NCBI GenBank assembly: GCA_029876055.1
Contig: CM056875.1
Coordinates: forward strand, 1,922,001 to 1,986,000
Direction of reading: 5' to 3'
Length of the DNA: 64,000 nt
Source of the DNA: Madurella fahalii
Lineage: Eukaryota; Ascomycota; Sordariomycetes; Sordariales
The translations under genes were made by a program, and so were the position numbers. Shown here one piece after another: positions 1-12,875 of this stretch. Numbering within the stretch: the stretch's first letter is position 1; each line of letters begins with the position of its first letter. The notes below the pieces were generated by a model. That model saw only the letters and a program-made list of their open reading frames with translations, was not told where the DNA came from and did not search any database.

Positions 1-657
1 GGCGCCTGTTACGAACCGTCAGTCCCAGAACCAACACTGCCCCCCCCCCCCCCCAACCAAAAATCACCCCAGCGGAAAGATGGACTCGAGACAGCGCAAA
101 ACAAAACAAAAACACAACAAAACTCACAGTGGCACCGCGAAAACAACGCCAAAGTAACACAGCCCAAGCGACCACAGCACCAACTTGCCCATCCCAATCT
201 CAATGGGCCCCTGCTCCTCGGGGCGCAGCAGGTAATTCATGGCCGGCAACACGCCGACGAAGCCACAGCCCAGCGGCATGATGGCCATGCTGCCAGCGAC
301 GGTCTGGACCAGGACGTTCTCGACGGGCGAGAAGGGCAGCTCGAGGCGGCGCGCGAGCAGGCGGAAGATGCCGAAGCCCATGAGGCTGGCCGGCATGGAC
401 ATGGTGCTCACCCACCCGGTCTGCAAGCCAAAGTACATATTGGAGAAGCAGATGACGAGGCCGACGAGCAGGCCGACGGCGACGCCGCGGGCGGTGAAGG
501 GCTTGCCGGGGATGAGTTTGCGCGGCGACGCAGACGGCGGTGGTGCCGGTGGCGCCGCTGCATCTCCGACAAGGAGCGGGCTGCGGCTGTCCACGGCGGT
601 GTCGGCGGCGGTAGCAGCGGACGCTTCATGTTGGCTTGGCGCTGGCCGGCGCGGCAT
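1..657 (-). CDS. OPT-family oligopeptide/metal-chelate transporter, 5' part (partial)
   Basis: Only the N-terminal part is present; the gene runs off the left edge. The start ATG is at 657. Exon 1 (657-128) encodes about 177 residues: a Pro/Ala-rich cytosolic tail, then membrane segments with FGLQTGWVSTMSMPASLMGF and a second segment around MPLGCGFVGVLPAMNYLL. This pattern fits the OPT superfamily (proton-coupled uptake of oligopeptides or metal chelates at the plasma or vacuolar membrane). Intron 1 is 127-6 (donor GTGAGT, branch CTGAC, acceptor ACAG) and contains a 16-bp C homopolymer. Exon 2 starts at 5, so the joined reading is ...FAVPLR, as expected for OPT proteins. The leader holds a short AAAAT repeat (about 692-723). 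Family call is good; the substrate cannot be told. Confidence 0.8.
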
Positions 658-1751
658 GGTTATTTGAATGGGCGCGCCGCGATAAAAAAGGAAAATAAAA
701 TAAAATAAAATAAAATAAAACAAAAAAGTGTCCCGGCGGCGACTACATAGATGATGCCGGATGTGTTGGACGGTGGCACGCACCGGCGGGTGATGTGGCT
801 TAATAGTACTGTAACTCCGGGAGACGCTTCGGCGTTGTGATTCGCGCATCGGGTTCGAGCATGTCTCTTCCGATTCCTCACCGGAGGCTTCGCTTCAAGA
901 CGGGCTAGCTGCATGCCGCCGGGCCCGTGCACATATACAGTACAGTACAGCACACGGTGGGTCACATCGCCAATCGCCTTGGGAAATCTTTCAGTTACTG
1001 ACTTAGGCCGGGTGTGGCGATGGAAAATAACCTGTTGGTTCAGTTGGTTTTCGTTTCTGTATCCAATGCCAATCACCACACATCGGCACCATGCGATGTG
1101 GATTTTGTCTGCTCAGCCAGGGCACCTGTACTCTTGCATGTCGACCTATGTACCCCTGATTATGTATATCTCGGGACCTATATTTGGTTTCCGTGTGTCT
1201 TGATCCTTTTGCTTTCACTTCGACACATGCCTTACATTTACTTAGGTATGAAGTATAACCGCGCTAACCTAATACTGGTCCCATGTCAATACTGTAACAG
1301 CCACAGGCACGGGAACAGAATCATTCTCGAACTTGTCCATATATTTTCAGTTATTGCTCGTTCGCGTAGGCGAACTGGCGAAATACCAGCACTATCAGTT
1401 TCCCAAAGCGCACTTCGGCAAATGCGTGCTGCTTGCTCAACATGGCAGATAGTGGCTCTCTCGCACACTTGTAGTTGTGGCCATAGCAAGAATAGCTGCC
1501 TATCCGGATTCCCCGGTCGTCGGGAATCACGAGACCGCCCGAATCAAACAACTGGGGCTTGATATCTGGTCTTGGTATCGTCAACAACCGAATAGCCGGA
1601 TCTGGGGAGGATACCAGACCCGAGGTCGCAGCGTCCATTGGCGTTACCAGTGCCTCTTGGCGTACCGCCGAGACTGTGTGGAAACCCTTAACTATGTCGC
1701 AATGTACTAAATGCAATGAATGAGACCTGCTTAAGTATCGACCAAGCCTAT

Positions 1752-1815
<64 letters not shown>

Positions 1816-2723
1816 AAGGCACATGGCATTTTATTACTAGGCGCCGTTCTCAATTTTCTCAATCGGGACACGCAAACGAGAGGAACGTTGCACATCCATC
1901 ATTTCGTGAGAGCTAAAGTTGCAACGGTTGGTAAGCTGCGGCACCCCTTAGATTACGGGTGTGGCCTGCACGAACTGCTACTGCTAGGTGCCTCAGTAAT
2001 GCAGAACGGAGAGGGGAAGGGCGGGCGCCTATCCCGGGCTTCGTTCGGCCGGTGGACGAGCTGTGCGGTCCGTGATGGCAAGGGGCATTCGCCGTTTCAG
2101 TGTGGTGCCCCGCCATTGGGGCTGCACGGTTGCACCAGTCAGTCCTCAGGAGTCAAGCTCTCTGCATTTCTATTCCCCATGTGTCAGCAATGGCCAATCT
2201 CACAGAGGAGGCGGTAATATTCCAGCCATTCCGGCAAATACCCGAATCAGAACACAGAAACATAAGTCTTGGTCAGCTGTATGCATCTCAATCAGTTCAG
2301 TGTAGACGCCACAAGACGGACAAGTGGAGATGATTAAACACGCTGACGGCGTAGTCTGGAAGATGGGAGAACGCGCTTATTCATCCATCAGAGAGGGTCC
2401 ATCGTCCTTTCTGCCATCGAAGTGCGGTTGATTATTCAGGGGAATACTACGGTAGCGGGTAAAGGACCTTAAGCCGGATGGTTGCATTCCGCCCGAACCG
2501 GAGGATCGTAGGTAGAATTGTCAAGGCTACCTTCCAGAGCTGGCCAGACTCAAACGTGACTGGTGAATAGCCAGTCTGCGTTAGATCCCCGTCGAGAGAC
2601 AAATGCTTGTTGCAATTACTTATACAAAGGGAATCATGCTGTTCAAAGGACGGACTCAAACCACCCACAGCACGGCAAGTACTAAAGTCAATCCCACCAT
2701 CTCTAGCTGGCTACACTGGGATA
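658..2723. other. Intergenic region between the OPT and GH71 genes
   Basis: No convincing gene on either strand. Open frames here lack family motifs and codon bias. The stretch contains the OPT leader with its AAAAT repeats and a long CT microsatellite (1753-1813), listed separately. Confidence 0.6.
1753..1813. repeat. (CT)n dinucleotide microsatellite
   Basis: An uninterrupted CT/TC run of about 30 repeat units. It makes long Leu-Ser or Arg-Glu frames on both strands that are not genes. It is likely polymorphic in length. Confidence 0.97.
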
Positions 2724-4926
2724 ATGTTGTTCCCATCAGTTCTACTGGGGTTTCTTGCCACCGTCGGACTTGCCGGGCCTACGCCGCTGGCGGACAACAC
2801 CGTGCTGGAGACACGTGCTGCTTCTGGAGACCGTCTTGTCTTTTGCCATTTCATGGTACGGGACAGCCCCCGTATGTCTATCAGATGGATGCAAACAAGT
2901 CGCTAATGCCGTCCCTACCAGATTGGTATTGTTGGTCTACGAGCCAGCGCCGCCGAGTACGATGATGATATGCGCCGTGCAAGGGATGCAGGAATTGATG
3001 CCTTCGCCCTCAACATTGGCGTGGATACCTATACCGACCAACAGCTCAACTACGCATACCAGTCGGCTGCTAACAATGGCATGAAGGTTTTCATTTCTTT
3101 CGACTTCAACTGGTATAGTCCGGGAGCTGCGGACGCTGTTGGTCGCAAGATCGCCCAGTACGCCAACCACCCCGCCCAGCTACTCGTCGACGGCCGCATC
3201 TTTGCGTCTTCTTTTATCGGAGATGGTCTCGATGTCAACGCCATGAGGGCTGCTGCCGGCACGGACGTATATTTCGTCCCGAACTTCCATCCAGGCCAAG
3301 CTTCTTCGGCAACCATTGATGGAGCCTTCAACTGGATGGTGGGCCTCAGCATCTAATGTGTTATGAGATCGCCGCGCAGCTGACCGAGTCTGAAGGCATG
3401 GCCAAACGATGGAAATAATAAGGCACCCAAACCTGGAAAGTCGGTGAGTGTTGAGGATGGGGACAACGCCTACCTGGACTGGCTGGGCGGCAAGACGTAC
3501 ATGGCTCGTACGAAAACCCCTTTCTACGAAAGTCCCGCATAGTGGTTAACAACCTCTACAGCAATTTCTCCATGGTTTTTTACCCATTTTGGCCCGGTAG
3601 GTGGCTCAAGTTCCCGAGCACCAGGGTAGCATGAATCGTCCACTGAAACGCACATGTAGGAGGTTCCCTTCAGCAAGAACTGGGTATTCCCCGGCGGGTC
3701 ATTGATTTTCGACCGCTGGAACCAAGTACTCCAGAAAGGTTTCCCCATGGTAGAGCTCATTACTTGGAATGATTACGGCGAGTCCCACTACATTGGCCCG
3801 TTGAGCTCTCCTCACTACGACGACGGCAATTCAAAATGGACCAATGATATGTAAGCCGGCTCTAACGGGCCCTAGTGGTTTTGCACTTGTTAACCACACA
3901 TGGACAGGCCGCACAACGGGTGGCTGGACCTATCCAAACCGTTCATCGCCGCGTACAAGAACAAGGATACCTCGGTTGACAAGTATATCAGCGAGGATCA
4001 GATCATTTACTGGTACCGGCGGACTTTGAGGACCCTAGACTGTGATGCTACCGACACTACCGCAGGCAGGCCGGCAAACAATGAGAGTGGCAATTATTTC
4101 ATGGGTCGCCCTAACGGTTGGGAGACAATCGAGGATGAAGTTTATGTCGTCACCCTCCTCACGCAACCCGGCACTATCACGATCACCTCGGGCGGCCAGG
4201 CTGTCGAGCAGCAGGTGCCTGCTGGCGCCAACCTCTTGACAGTTCCCGCCAGGATTGGCCAGCAGAAATTCAAATTGTCACGAGATGGCCAAGTCGTGCT
4301 CCAAGACACGTCGCTAATGGACATATCCAATGTATGTCCTTGCGGACTGTACAATTTCAATCCATACGTAGGAACGGTCCCCGCTGGCATCGACGACCAC
4401 CTCAGGCCGGAGGGTCTGGCGTCTCTCACAATCGGACTCCATGTCACCACCTGCTCGGCCACACCGTCACTCGGCACAAACCCTCCAATACCCACTGGGA
4501 TCACCACCACCACTACAAGCAAGCCGACCACTTCTCCTACAACGACCTCGCAACCGGCTCAACCGACCAGTACTTCAGGGTCCGACCGTAAGTTCCGCGT
4601 CCCCCTTATCAAATACACAAAGTGCATGCAGAAGATGAAAAGAAGCACTAAGATTATAATCACCATGGACAGAATCATGCAACGGAGGCACCAACGCCGA
4701 CGGTGAGACGGGTAACTATATGGGTCTCTGCAACTTTAGCTGCAGTTTCGGCTACTGCCCTCCCGGCCCATGCAAGTGTACCTCTTACGGGATCCCTGAC
4801 CAGCCGCCACCTACCAATGGCCGTGATGGATGTCCTCTGCCCGGCCTGGGCGATAGTTATAAGGGCTTGTGCAGTTTCGCTTGCAACCATGGCTATTGCC
4901 CTGATACCGCATGCCGCTACTGCTAA
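2724..4926 (+). CDS. Secreted GH71 alpha-1,3-glucanase (mutanase) with two CBM24-like repeats
   Basis: Seven exons: 2724-2855, 2922-3338, 3396-3507, 3562-3596, 3660-3850, 3908-4587 and 4673-4926, giving 606 aa. Residues 1-18 form a signal peptide (MLFPSVLLGFLATVGLAG). The GH71 catalytic domain carries the family blocks VFCHFMIGIVG, RDAGIDAFALNIG, IFASSFIGDG, NWMAWPNDG, YMAPISPWFFTHFGP and ELITWNDYGESHYIG. A Thr/Ser/Pro linker (about 489-522) leads to a Cys-rich tail with two CBM24-like units (GLCNFSCSFGYCP and GLCSFACNHGYCP), which in this family bind alpha-1,3-glucan. GH71 enzymes hydrolyse alpha-1,3-glucan of fungal walls or dextran-like polymers outside the cell. All junctions keep frame and have branch sites such as GCTGAC. 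Length is close to the roughly 635-aa Trichoderma enzyme. The P450 gene lies 816 bp downstream on the same strand; I infer no functional link. Confidence 0.93.
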
Positions 4927-5742
4927 AGGGCAAAACATGCAGTAATCATTTTGCGGGACTCCGTACTATAGAGCACCAGAGCACGTGGAAAGGCTGAAGG
5001 GGTCAATGAGTCCGTAGGCTCTGATATCACAACGAGGGTATTTGGCCGCTCTGGGCGCAAAACGCCAGGTACCTATAACTTAGTAGACGGAACGCGTCTA
5101 GAAGACAATGTAGAAGTGAGGCACTCGAGCCTCAGTACGATTCTCGCACAAAATGTGGGAATAAGAGCGGCCAAAGTCACGAGCCGCATATGAGACCGTG
5201 GAGTTGTGGCGCTTACTCTTGGTGTCTAGGATGAAGCCCTGGGTTAAATACCATTAGTTGGCACTTGCTAGTCCATGAGCACCAGTCTGACTCTCTCTTC
5301 CTGCCGCTAGTACGGGGACGGGGCACTTCATATCGCCACTCTATAACCTGTCATGCCGATCATGCCAGAGCCCGTGGAGTGCTGTCCCAATCGCTAGAAA
5401 GTTTCTGAGCTAACACTCAAGGCCCCTGGCCTACAGGGCAGCCCTACGTACGGACCCGCTACTGTCCAACTGCCTGGGGTAGGCTAGGTGATGGCTCCGA
5501 TGTTTGCGGGGTTGCAAATCCCCCGCATTCTGCTCCAACATCAACCTTTCAAACAAACACACTTGAAGCGGCACATAGATTCGGTAGAAACAATACCTAC
5601 ATAACACCTTCGGTTCAACGTCAGTATATACTTGTATTCTTATAATCGGCTTACGAGTGTGATCCGGAGCGGTTCCTCTCGGAGAAGTGCGAGGAGCCAC
5701 ATTGCCCACAAGACATTCGTTTAAGTCTCTGAGTTCGTCCTA
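4927..5742. other. Intergenic region between the GH71 and P450 genes
   Basis: About 0.8 kb with no supported gene. It should hold the GH71 3' UTR and the P450 promoter. I see no repeat or RNA gene. Confidence 0.6.
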
Positions 5743-7649
5743 ATGCTGCAAGCATTCAGTTCCGTTGCAGCTGTTGGGCTACTCCTAATAGCCGCGGCTC
5801 TGGTGGCAGTTGTTTGGAGGGCCTTCTTTGCCAGGCTTTCGTCGGTCCCTGGGCCGTTTGTAGCGCGATTCACAGACCTGTGGTATGCCTGCAGCATCTA
5901 CCGCGGCGAGTTCGAGAAAGTCAATCGCCAACTCCACCAGAAGTACGGTACGATACATCCCGGCAACAACTCCTTCTTCAGGACCGCATCTCGTGCTGAC
6001 CCAGAGAGCCGATACAGGTCCAATTGTGCGGTATGGCGTCAACCGATTTAGCATCGCCGACCCCTTAGCAGCCAACATCATCTACGGTCCCCGGAGCAAA
6101 TTCACCAAGTCATCCTGGTACGAGGCCTGGTCAAGTCCTTCTCCGGATGCCTGGTCCATCTTCAGTGATCGAAACGCAAAGCGCCACACCCTCAACCGCC
6201 GTCAGTACCAGAGCACTTATAGCATGTCGACACTGGTTCACTACGAGTCGTTTGTTGACGAGTGTGCCGACCTCCTTTGCCAGAGGTTGTCGGAAATGAG
6301 GCCCGGAGGCGGTTGGAGTCGGGCCGTCGATATTGGTCACTGGCTCCAATAGTATGTCGAACTCCGTGCCCATTAGATTTCTTCTAATCCTGTTTCTTTC
6401 TCTTTTTTTTCTTTCCTGTTCCGAGGCACCAAGGCTTTTGAGACAGCGACTTGTGTTACACTGCTCTGTTGATTCCAGTTTCCAGAATAGGAACACTGGA
6501 CCTGACATTTTGGCAGTTACGCCTTTGATGTCATTGGTTTAATCACCTACTCTAAAAGGATTGGTTTCCTGGACTTTGGCGAGGACGTTGGTGGCATGAT
6601 GCGGAACCTCGATGATCATCTGGCCTACGCGAGTTTGGTTGGAGTCTACCCCGGGCCGCATCCCATTCTCTTCAAGATTCGGAACCGGTTGGCCGGCACG
6701 CGAGGGAAAGGGGGGCGATTCATAATTAACTTCACCCAGGAATGCATGGCTGCCCACCAGGCAAAGCCGAAAGTGGAGATACCGGAAGAGGACGTCGCAA
6801 ACGACGGGGAGCCGCGAGGGGCTATGGACTTCCTCTCCAAGTTCATGCAGAAGCACTTGGAAAGCCCGTCGGTCTTTACTCCGTACCACGTACAGGCTGG
6901 GGCCGTCTCGAATATGGTGGCTGGCTCTGACACAACGTCCATCAGCCTCAGCGCTATAATCTATCATGCTCTGCATAATCCCGAGGTTCTCAGGCGTCTT
7001 CGAGAGGAAGTGGATCGGCTCTGCCCCCAGAACAAAGCGTCTCCCCATATCACGTTTACCCAGAGCCAAGAAATGCCGTACCTTCAGGCAGTTATTAAAG
7101 AGGCGTTGAGAATGCACCCTGCCACCGGTTTGCCACTCGAGAGAGTGGTCCCGGAAGGAGGCGTCACCATAAACGGACGCTTCTTTCCGGAAGGCGTAAG
7201 ATGCAGGCCTCCCTTCTCGATCTCAATAGGCAAGCTAATAAGACCCCTCTTAGACCATCGTGGGGATCAATAGCTGGGTTGAGCACAGGAATAAGGCCAT
7301 CTTCGGCGACGACGCCGGCACGTTCAATCCAGACAGGTGGCTTCAGGAGGACAAGGAGAAAATAAGCGCTATGAATCGGCATTGGATGCCGGTGAGTTTC
7401 TACTACTAGCTCTACGCCCGGGCTTACAATCTGGAGGAGTAGCACTAACGCGTTCCACAGTTCGGGCTGGGATCTCGAGCCTGTATTGGGCGCCACATAT
7501 CGATGCTGGAAATGTGCAAATTGGTGCCGAGGCTGATCCGTGATTTCGACTTTGAACTGTGCGAGAGAGAGCCTTGGCAGACTCGGAATTATTGGTTCGT
7601 GAAGCCAATGAACTTCAACATCCGAGTTCGACCGAGGGTAGTGGTCTAA
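5743..7649 (+). CDS. Cytochrome P450 monooxygenase, pisatin-demethylase-like
   Basis: Five exons: 5743-5947, 6018-6351, 6517-7195, 7254-7391 and 7461-7649, giving 514 aa. An N-terminal membrane anchor (about residues 8-28) is followed by the PGP hinge (SVPGPFVARFTDLW). The oxygen-binding I-helix AGSDTT lies at about 315, the ExxR motif (EALR) at about 375, and the heme loop FGLGSRACIG has its ligand Cys at residue 460. WLQYYAFDVIGLITYSKRIG matches fungal class II P450s related to pisatin demethylases and benzoate hydroxylases. It would be an ER-bound monooxygenase that takes electrons from P450 reductase. Intron 2 is longer than the rest (165 bp). The substrate is unknown, and no other secondary-metabolism gene lies nearby. 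All catalytic motifs are intact. Confidence 0.92.
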
Positions 7650-8408
7650 GGTACCTCAGTTTACAGTAGACAACAAGTAAGTGAATTACTCGCCGGCCAC
7701 TCAACTGTGAAAGGGGTAGGGTTGGGTGCAGAGAATATATTCTTGATAAGGAATCGGCCAATGTACCACTCTCTCCTAGTAGTGTCCGCGGCAGAGAGAA
7801 GCTATTGTCTAGCCGCGAACAAGTCTGATTTTCTCTCGCAACATTCAGTTCTACACATCGTTTGAATAACCTTTTACACTCTCCCAGACCTGGCAAACCA
7901 TCGGTCCTCACGGTAGCTCTCTCGCCGCCTGACCCGCCTTCACCTCAAGAGTAAGTACCTACTGAGCGAACGGAGCGGCCGGCTTCGGGCTGCATCAAGG
8001 AATTGCACATCTCGCGCGTGCCATCGCCACAAACTGTGCTTGGGATGGCTTTCTATCAATGTAGTAATATCGCCACGCTGCTCCAATCATCGCCGGCTTA
8101 GACGAGCTCTTGACAGCGCCGCGCTAGGACTTTCATGTCCAACACCCCGAGGAACTACGAGTCGAGCGTCAAGCTCCAAGTGCTGGCCTAAGATCGCTGG
8201 GGCATAATCCCAATGTTGAAACTTCCCACGCAATTCAACTCAGCCCCATGGCAGAAATCAAAGGCTTCATTACGGAACCCCGCAGTCTAATGCTTTGGCT
8301 CCCTTCCTCGGGCCCTTGTACCTAGTCATACAGTGATGCACAGGTTATGTTTACAGCCCAAGGCAATTGGTAGTCATATCCCTATATACTCGGCTGCTTT
8401 CCCGCTCA
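7650..8408. other. Convergent 3' intergenic region between P450 and RAV1
   Basis: About 0.76 kb between two converging genes. No gene, RNA or repeat is supported. Confidence 0.6.
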
Positions 8409-11400
8409 TCAAAACCCAAAACTATCCAACAGCGAGTTCGCATCCGGCTCCTCAAACACCGTCGGTGGCGCCTGCGGCTTCGGCAAGTGCCCGCCCGACT
8501 TCATCTCGGCCGGCACCGGCTGCGACACCGACAAGGGCGATACGGGTAAGTCCGCCACCACAAGCGAGCTCCTCCTCTTGAGCAGCCTAAGCGGGTCGAT
8601 CTCGCCGCCCAGCCCGGTCGCGATGCCAGCGACGCCGGCCGGTTGGAAGAACTCCCAGTTCCGGACTATCACGGTTAGTTAACCCCCCCTTTCCGATTGT
8701 CCGTGGAAGTAGAACATACCCAGATCCAACCCCAGCAAATCACACCCCATCCGCTCGTACAGCCTCGCATTGTGCAGCACAAATTCCCACTCGACCTTTG
8801 GCATTACCTTGCTCGCGCCGCGGAGCGTCTGTAAGGTCTGCTGCCGGAGCTGCCGGTACAAGATCACGAGCGCCGGGTCGTCGGTCAAGAACAGCTTCGA
8901 CTTCAGGTCCGGCGAGGCGGGCGTCTCCAGGAGCGTGTAGACTGGCGTCTTTGCCGCGCAAAACACACATTCGTCCCTCTGATCAGCAAACCAGCCACAA
9001 CCACGGGGACGCAACACCAGACACTTGTTCTGTATGTAGGTACTTGTACTCACAATCAGAGCGCGGACCGCCATATCCCTTCGATGGAGCATCCAGAACG
9101 CCCACGAGGCCAGCCACCGGTTTCCTTCTTGGGCCGCGATCGTCAGCACTTCTTCTTCGAGGAGCCTGCGGAGCACAGGGCCGTGATCTCCTTCGTAGAC
9201 GCGGGCCACGGCGATGGCGAGCTGTAGGTCCTTGAGTTGGTTGAGGCAGACGTTGACTGCGTCCTGGAGGTGGTCGGCCAGGAGGAAGAAGGCCGCGGCG
9301 TATTCTGCAGATCGTGATCAGCTTCATAAAGGGCCATTAAAAGGCGATGCGAAACAACGTACGGAACCGTCTCTTGCTCATCAGCGCGTACGCATTCTTG
9401 AGCGCCGCCGTCCGCCACTTCGGATCATCGAAGTTGTTCGCCAAGAACCTTTGTGTAGCTTGCTGCTCCTTGTTCCACGATGCCATACGCCACAAACCCT
9501 GCAGCACCGTCTTCTTCTTGAGAGCCAGGTAGAAAAGACTACATCCGATCGGGTCTTTCACGTCGCCCTTGGTGTACTCGTTCCGCGCAATCACCTCGAA
9601 CTGGGCTCTCTGCACCCTCTCGTCAGCCAACTAGATCTCCTGCTAGCCTCTTGCACGACTGTAAACCCACCACAGCGGCGTTATCTGCCAGCCACATAAA
9701 GATGCCGCTCTCTCTCGCCCCCTCCCAAACCATCCGGCCCTGACTCTGTCTCGACACGAAATCAACCAGAACGTCCTGGCTAATCGAGTGATACGCCCAG
9801 TTGATTTCCCGCCAGCCCAGGTGGATCTCGTTCGTCCTCCCCTTGCGCAATGCATGTTGTTTGAAGAAGAGCACAAACCGCGCGCCATTCTCGTCTAGCG
9901 AGCGCCGGTGCTTCTCGACCAGACCGACACACTCGACGATATTCACCAGCTGGATTTGCTCGTGGTTCGAGAGCTGAGCGATGTCGACGCGCGTGAGCCG
10001 CTCGTTGATCTCAGCCGCTACTTCCTCCGAGAAAGACTCGTCGCCCTCATCGTACGACATGCGCCGCTCGAGATAGCCGCCGTGGGCCTTCGTCGATGAC
10101 GTTTTAGCAGACTGTGGCACAAGACCAGGTCAGTAACACATATCCGTGTTCCCCCTCAGAGCAGACAGAGAACGCACATGATCAACCGCATAAAAGTCGT
10201 CCATCTCCAAACCCAAATAATCATCCAGCTCGTCCCCCTCAACCCAAAACTTCAGCGTTCTATATAGTGCCATCAAGATCCCATGCACGAGGACAATCTT
10301 CCCAGCCAGTATACACTGGCTCAGAAACTGCGGGTGAAATACGGGCAACGGCCCGTTCAGCCTCTGCACCACCTCGAACAAGTCCCATTCCCCTTCCCCT
10401 TTCTTCCTCTGCGGCAGCCTCAAGCTCGTCACCAACGAACTGCCCGCATCGAAGCCCCGATCTTGCACAAACAGCTGGTTCCCCGCCCCAATCACAAGAT
10501 GGCCGTCCCCCAACCAAACCGAGTCCCCAATAGGATGCGGCGTGCACTCGCGGATGCCAATCTCACGTATCGGGGCCCACGCGGGGCCCTGGTTGAGATA
10601 ATCAAACCGCATCTGCGACAGCAGCAGCACGCGGTGGGGGAACCCGACCGCCAGGATGGACTGCCTGTCGGGCGTAGACGTCCAGTCGAGGTCGCGGATG
10701 GTGTGGCTGTTCTCGAACTCCTGCGCGTACTCGAGCCGGGCGCCGCGTATGTCCCAGATGGTCAGGGCCGAGCGCGCGGCGTTGACGAGCGCGGCTTTCT
10801 TCCTGGTGCTGCCGCTCACGAGGGCCGGGTTTGCGACGCCCGTCTCCATCGAGCTTGTCGAGAGCCACTCGATACCCTGGCCGTGGTGGCCGACGCGGGC
10901 GGTCCAGAACTCTACGCGGCCCGAGTGCGTGTACGAGATGGCAACGTCGCGCGCAAAGACGTCGAGGAATCCCGAGACGCTCAGGGTGGTGCCTGCAGGG
11001 TCGACGGGGAGGACGTACGCGAGGTCGCCGGCGTCATCGAGGGTGAACCTGGTGAATTCGCAGATGGAGCCCTGCTGGTGGCGGTGGCCGGAGTCGTGCT
11101 TGGTGCCGTTAGTAATAGGGGCGGCGATGGCGCCCTCGCCGCGGGAATAAAACGGAAGCTTAACCTCCCAGACGAGACCCTGTTTCTCGGACGTGATAGT
11201 CGCGATATGCGCTGTGGTGTAGTCCTCAACCCTGTGCCGTGGGAGGATCAGTAGACAGAGCGGCTTCCCGGCAATATCGTATCGGTGCTCAACCAGCATC
11301 TTAGGTTGTGACTGCCGGCAATCCCACAACGAGATATGCTCGTGCCGTAAGAAGACCACAAAGCGTCCCTTTCTGAGGAGGCACATCCTGTGAATATGAC

Positions 11401-12875
11401 CTTCTTGCGGGATGACCACCTGCCGGGAGAGCGTCGTCCGCTTCGGGTCCAACTCGTGCTTCCAGATGACACTCTGCCCCTGCTCGGTCCGCGAGACGAT
11501 AGCCCTGCCGCTGAAATTACGCACAATCTTTCGTATCGCCGCGGAATGCCCCGTCCAGACACACCTTAGACTCAGACGTCGCCTCTTGGGGTTCGGGTCG
11601 AACAAGGCGGCGACATCGCTGCGGTAGACCTCGACCCTGCCATCAAAAAAGTGTAGCAGAATGTGCAAGTGCCCCCCGGAATTGCAGTAGCTGTATGCCT
11701 CGACATGCGGATAGCTCTCTGGCCCCGCGTACCCCTTTAGGAAATCCAGTTCCGAGGTTGTGACGTGGGCCACGTTGAAGACGTTTGACTTTCTCGTCTT
11801 GCAGCCAATATTCTCGAGTGCCCAAGCAGACATCCGGCCCCTCCCATCCAAGACCACACAAACCTCCGGGCTCCGATTGGCAACCGTAATAAGGTGTTCC
11901 AGCGCAGCAGCATCTTCCGGCGATTGTGACGGCGTGCCATCCTGAACAGCCTTCTCCGTTGCCGCTGACAGGTCCCGGCCATGCATCACAAACGCCCAGC
12001 GCAGCCTCTCAGCTGCAGGCCCTGACTTCAGCCCCCGGCCCTGAATCGACGTCCCCAAATCCACCTTTCCCCACAGCTTCAGATGCTGTTGACCGTAGCT
12101 ATCTGAACCTGCCCACACGCGCAACAAGTTGTCGGCGCAGAATGTATACAGGGCGTTGTCGATGGTCTGATCGATATGGTGTGGTCGGCGCCAATGCATC
12201 CCCGTCACGGGCTGCGGATGCCTCAGGTATATAAAGTCGAACCTCACCTCTCCCGAACCGTAGCTCAGCCGGCGCCAGACTTTAACCAGTCGTTCGTGTT
12301 CGCCCACTGAGGCAATGTATGCCGAGTCGTACGATAGGCTCGCGATCCGGGCCGGATTGGCGAGGCGCTTGCGCCAGGTGCATTCGGGCATCATTGTAGT
12401 TGAGGATGAGGACGTTTGGTACAACTCGAGGCTAGAATGTGCCACCAGGAGCTCTTCCGATGCGCCCCACGAGAGGGACATTGCCGGGCCATTGTTGTCG
12501 TCCGCGCGGTCGACGGCAAAGGATGCCTGAAGCGCCCACCGTAGCGCATCCTCGCCCTTTCCAAATGGGCAATATACCCTCACATTCCTCCTTGTGCAAA
12601 CCGCAATCTTGCCCGAGGCCTCGTCCAGCGCCACCGCTTGCAACGGCTCGGGGTCATCGTCATAGACTGTTTGGAGCAAGGTATCGGGCTCGCCGAGGAT
12701 GGCGAGGGCGCTGCCGGTGATGTACGCCTAAGAGAGAGAGAGAGCATCAGACAGACCGGTTGCAACGAAATGGTAGAGGCGGAGAAGGACTCACAGTGAT
12801 GCGCTGCGAATCCCAGCAGCCCGTGGCCAGGGCCTGGAGCCGCGACTCGGGTGTGCCGGGCAGGACAGCTTTCAT
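8409..12875 (-). CDS. RAV1: RAV1: regulator of V-ATPase assembly (rabconnectin-3 family WD40 protein)
   Basis: Seven exons read on the minus strand: 12875-12795, 12727-10178, 10111-9671, 9618-9363, 9304-9054, 8948-8720 and 8665-8409. This gives about 1354 aa, almost the length of yeast Rav1. The N-terminal two thirds are WD40 propellers (for example SLSYDSAYIASVGEHERLVKVW). The C-terminal Rav1p_C domain shows FVLFFKQHALRKGRTNEIHL, CSLFYLALKKKTVLQGLWRM and ERMGCDLLGLDLVRNWEF. With Rav2 and Skp1, Rav1 forms the RAVE complex that reattaches V1 to Vo of the vacuolar ATPase. Intron 3 (9670-9619) has donor GTGGGT. The fifth intron (9053-8949) has an alternative in-frame acceptor at 8979 that would add ten residues; the 8949 acceptor (AAAG) fits the family better. 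Confidence 0.93.

Noticed and set aside
1351..2217. Long frames made of Arg-Glu or Leu-Ser repeats
   Set aside because: They are produced by the CT microsatellite and have no flanking homology.
2724..7649. Secondary-metabolite or degradation cluster formed by GH71 and P450
   Set aside because: Only two genes, with no synthase, regulator or transporter of a cluster type beside them; adjacency alone is weak.
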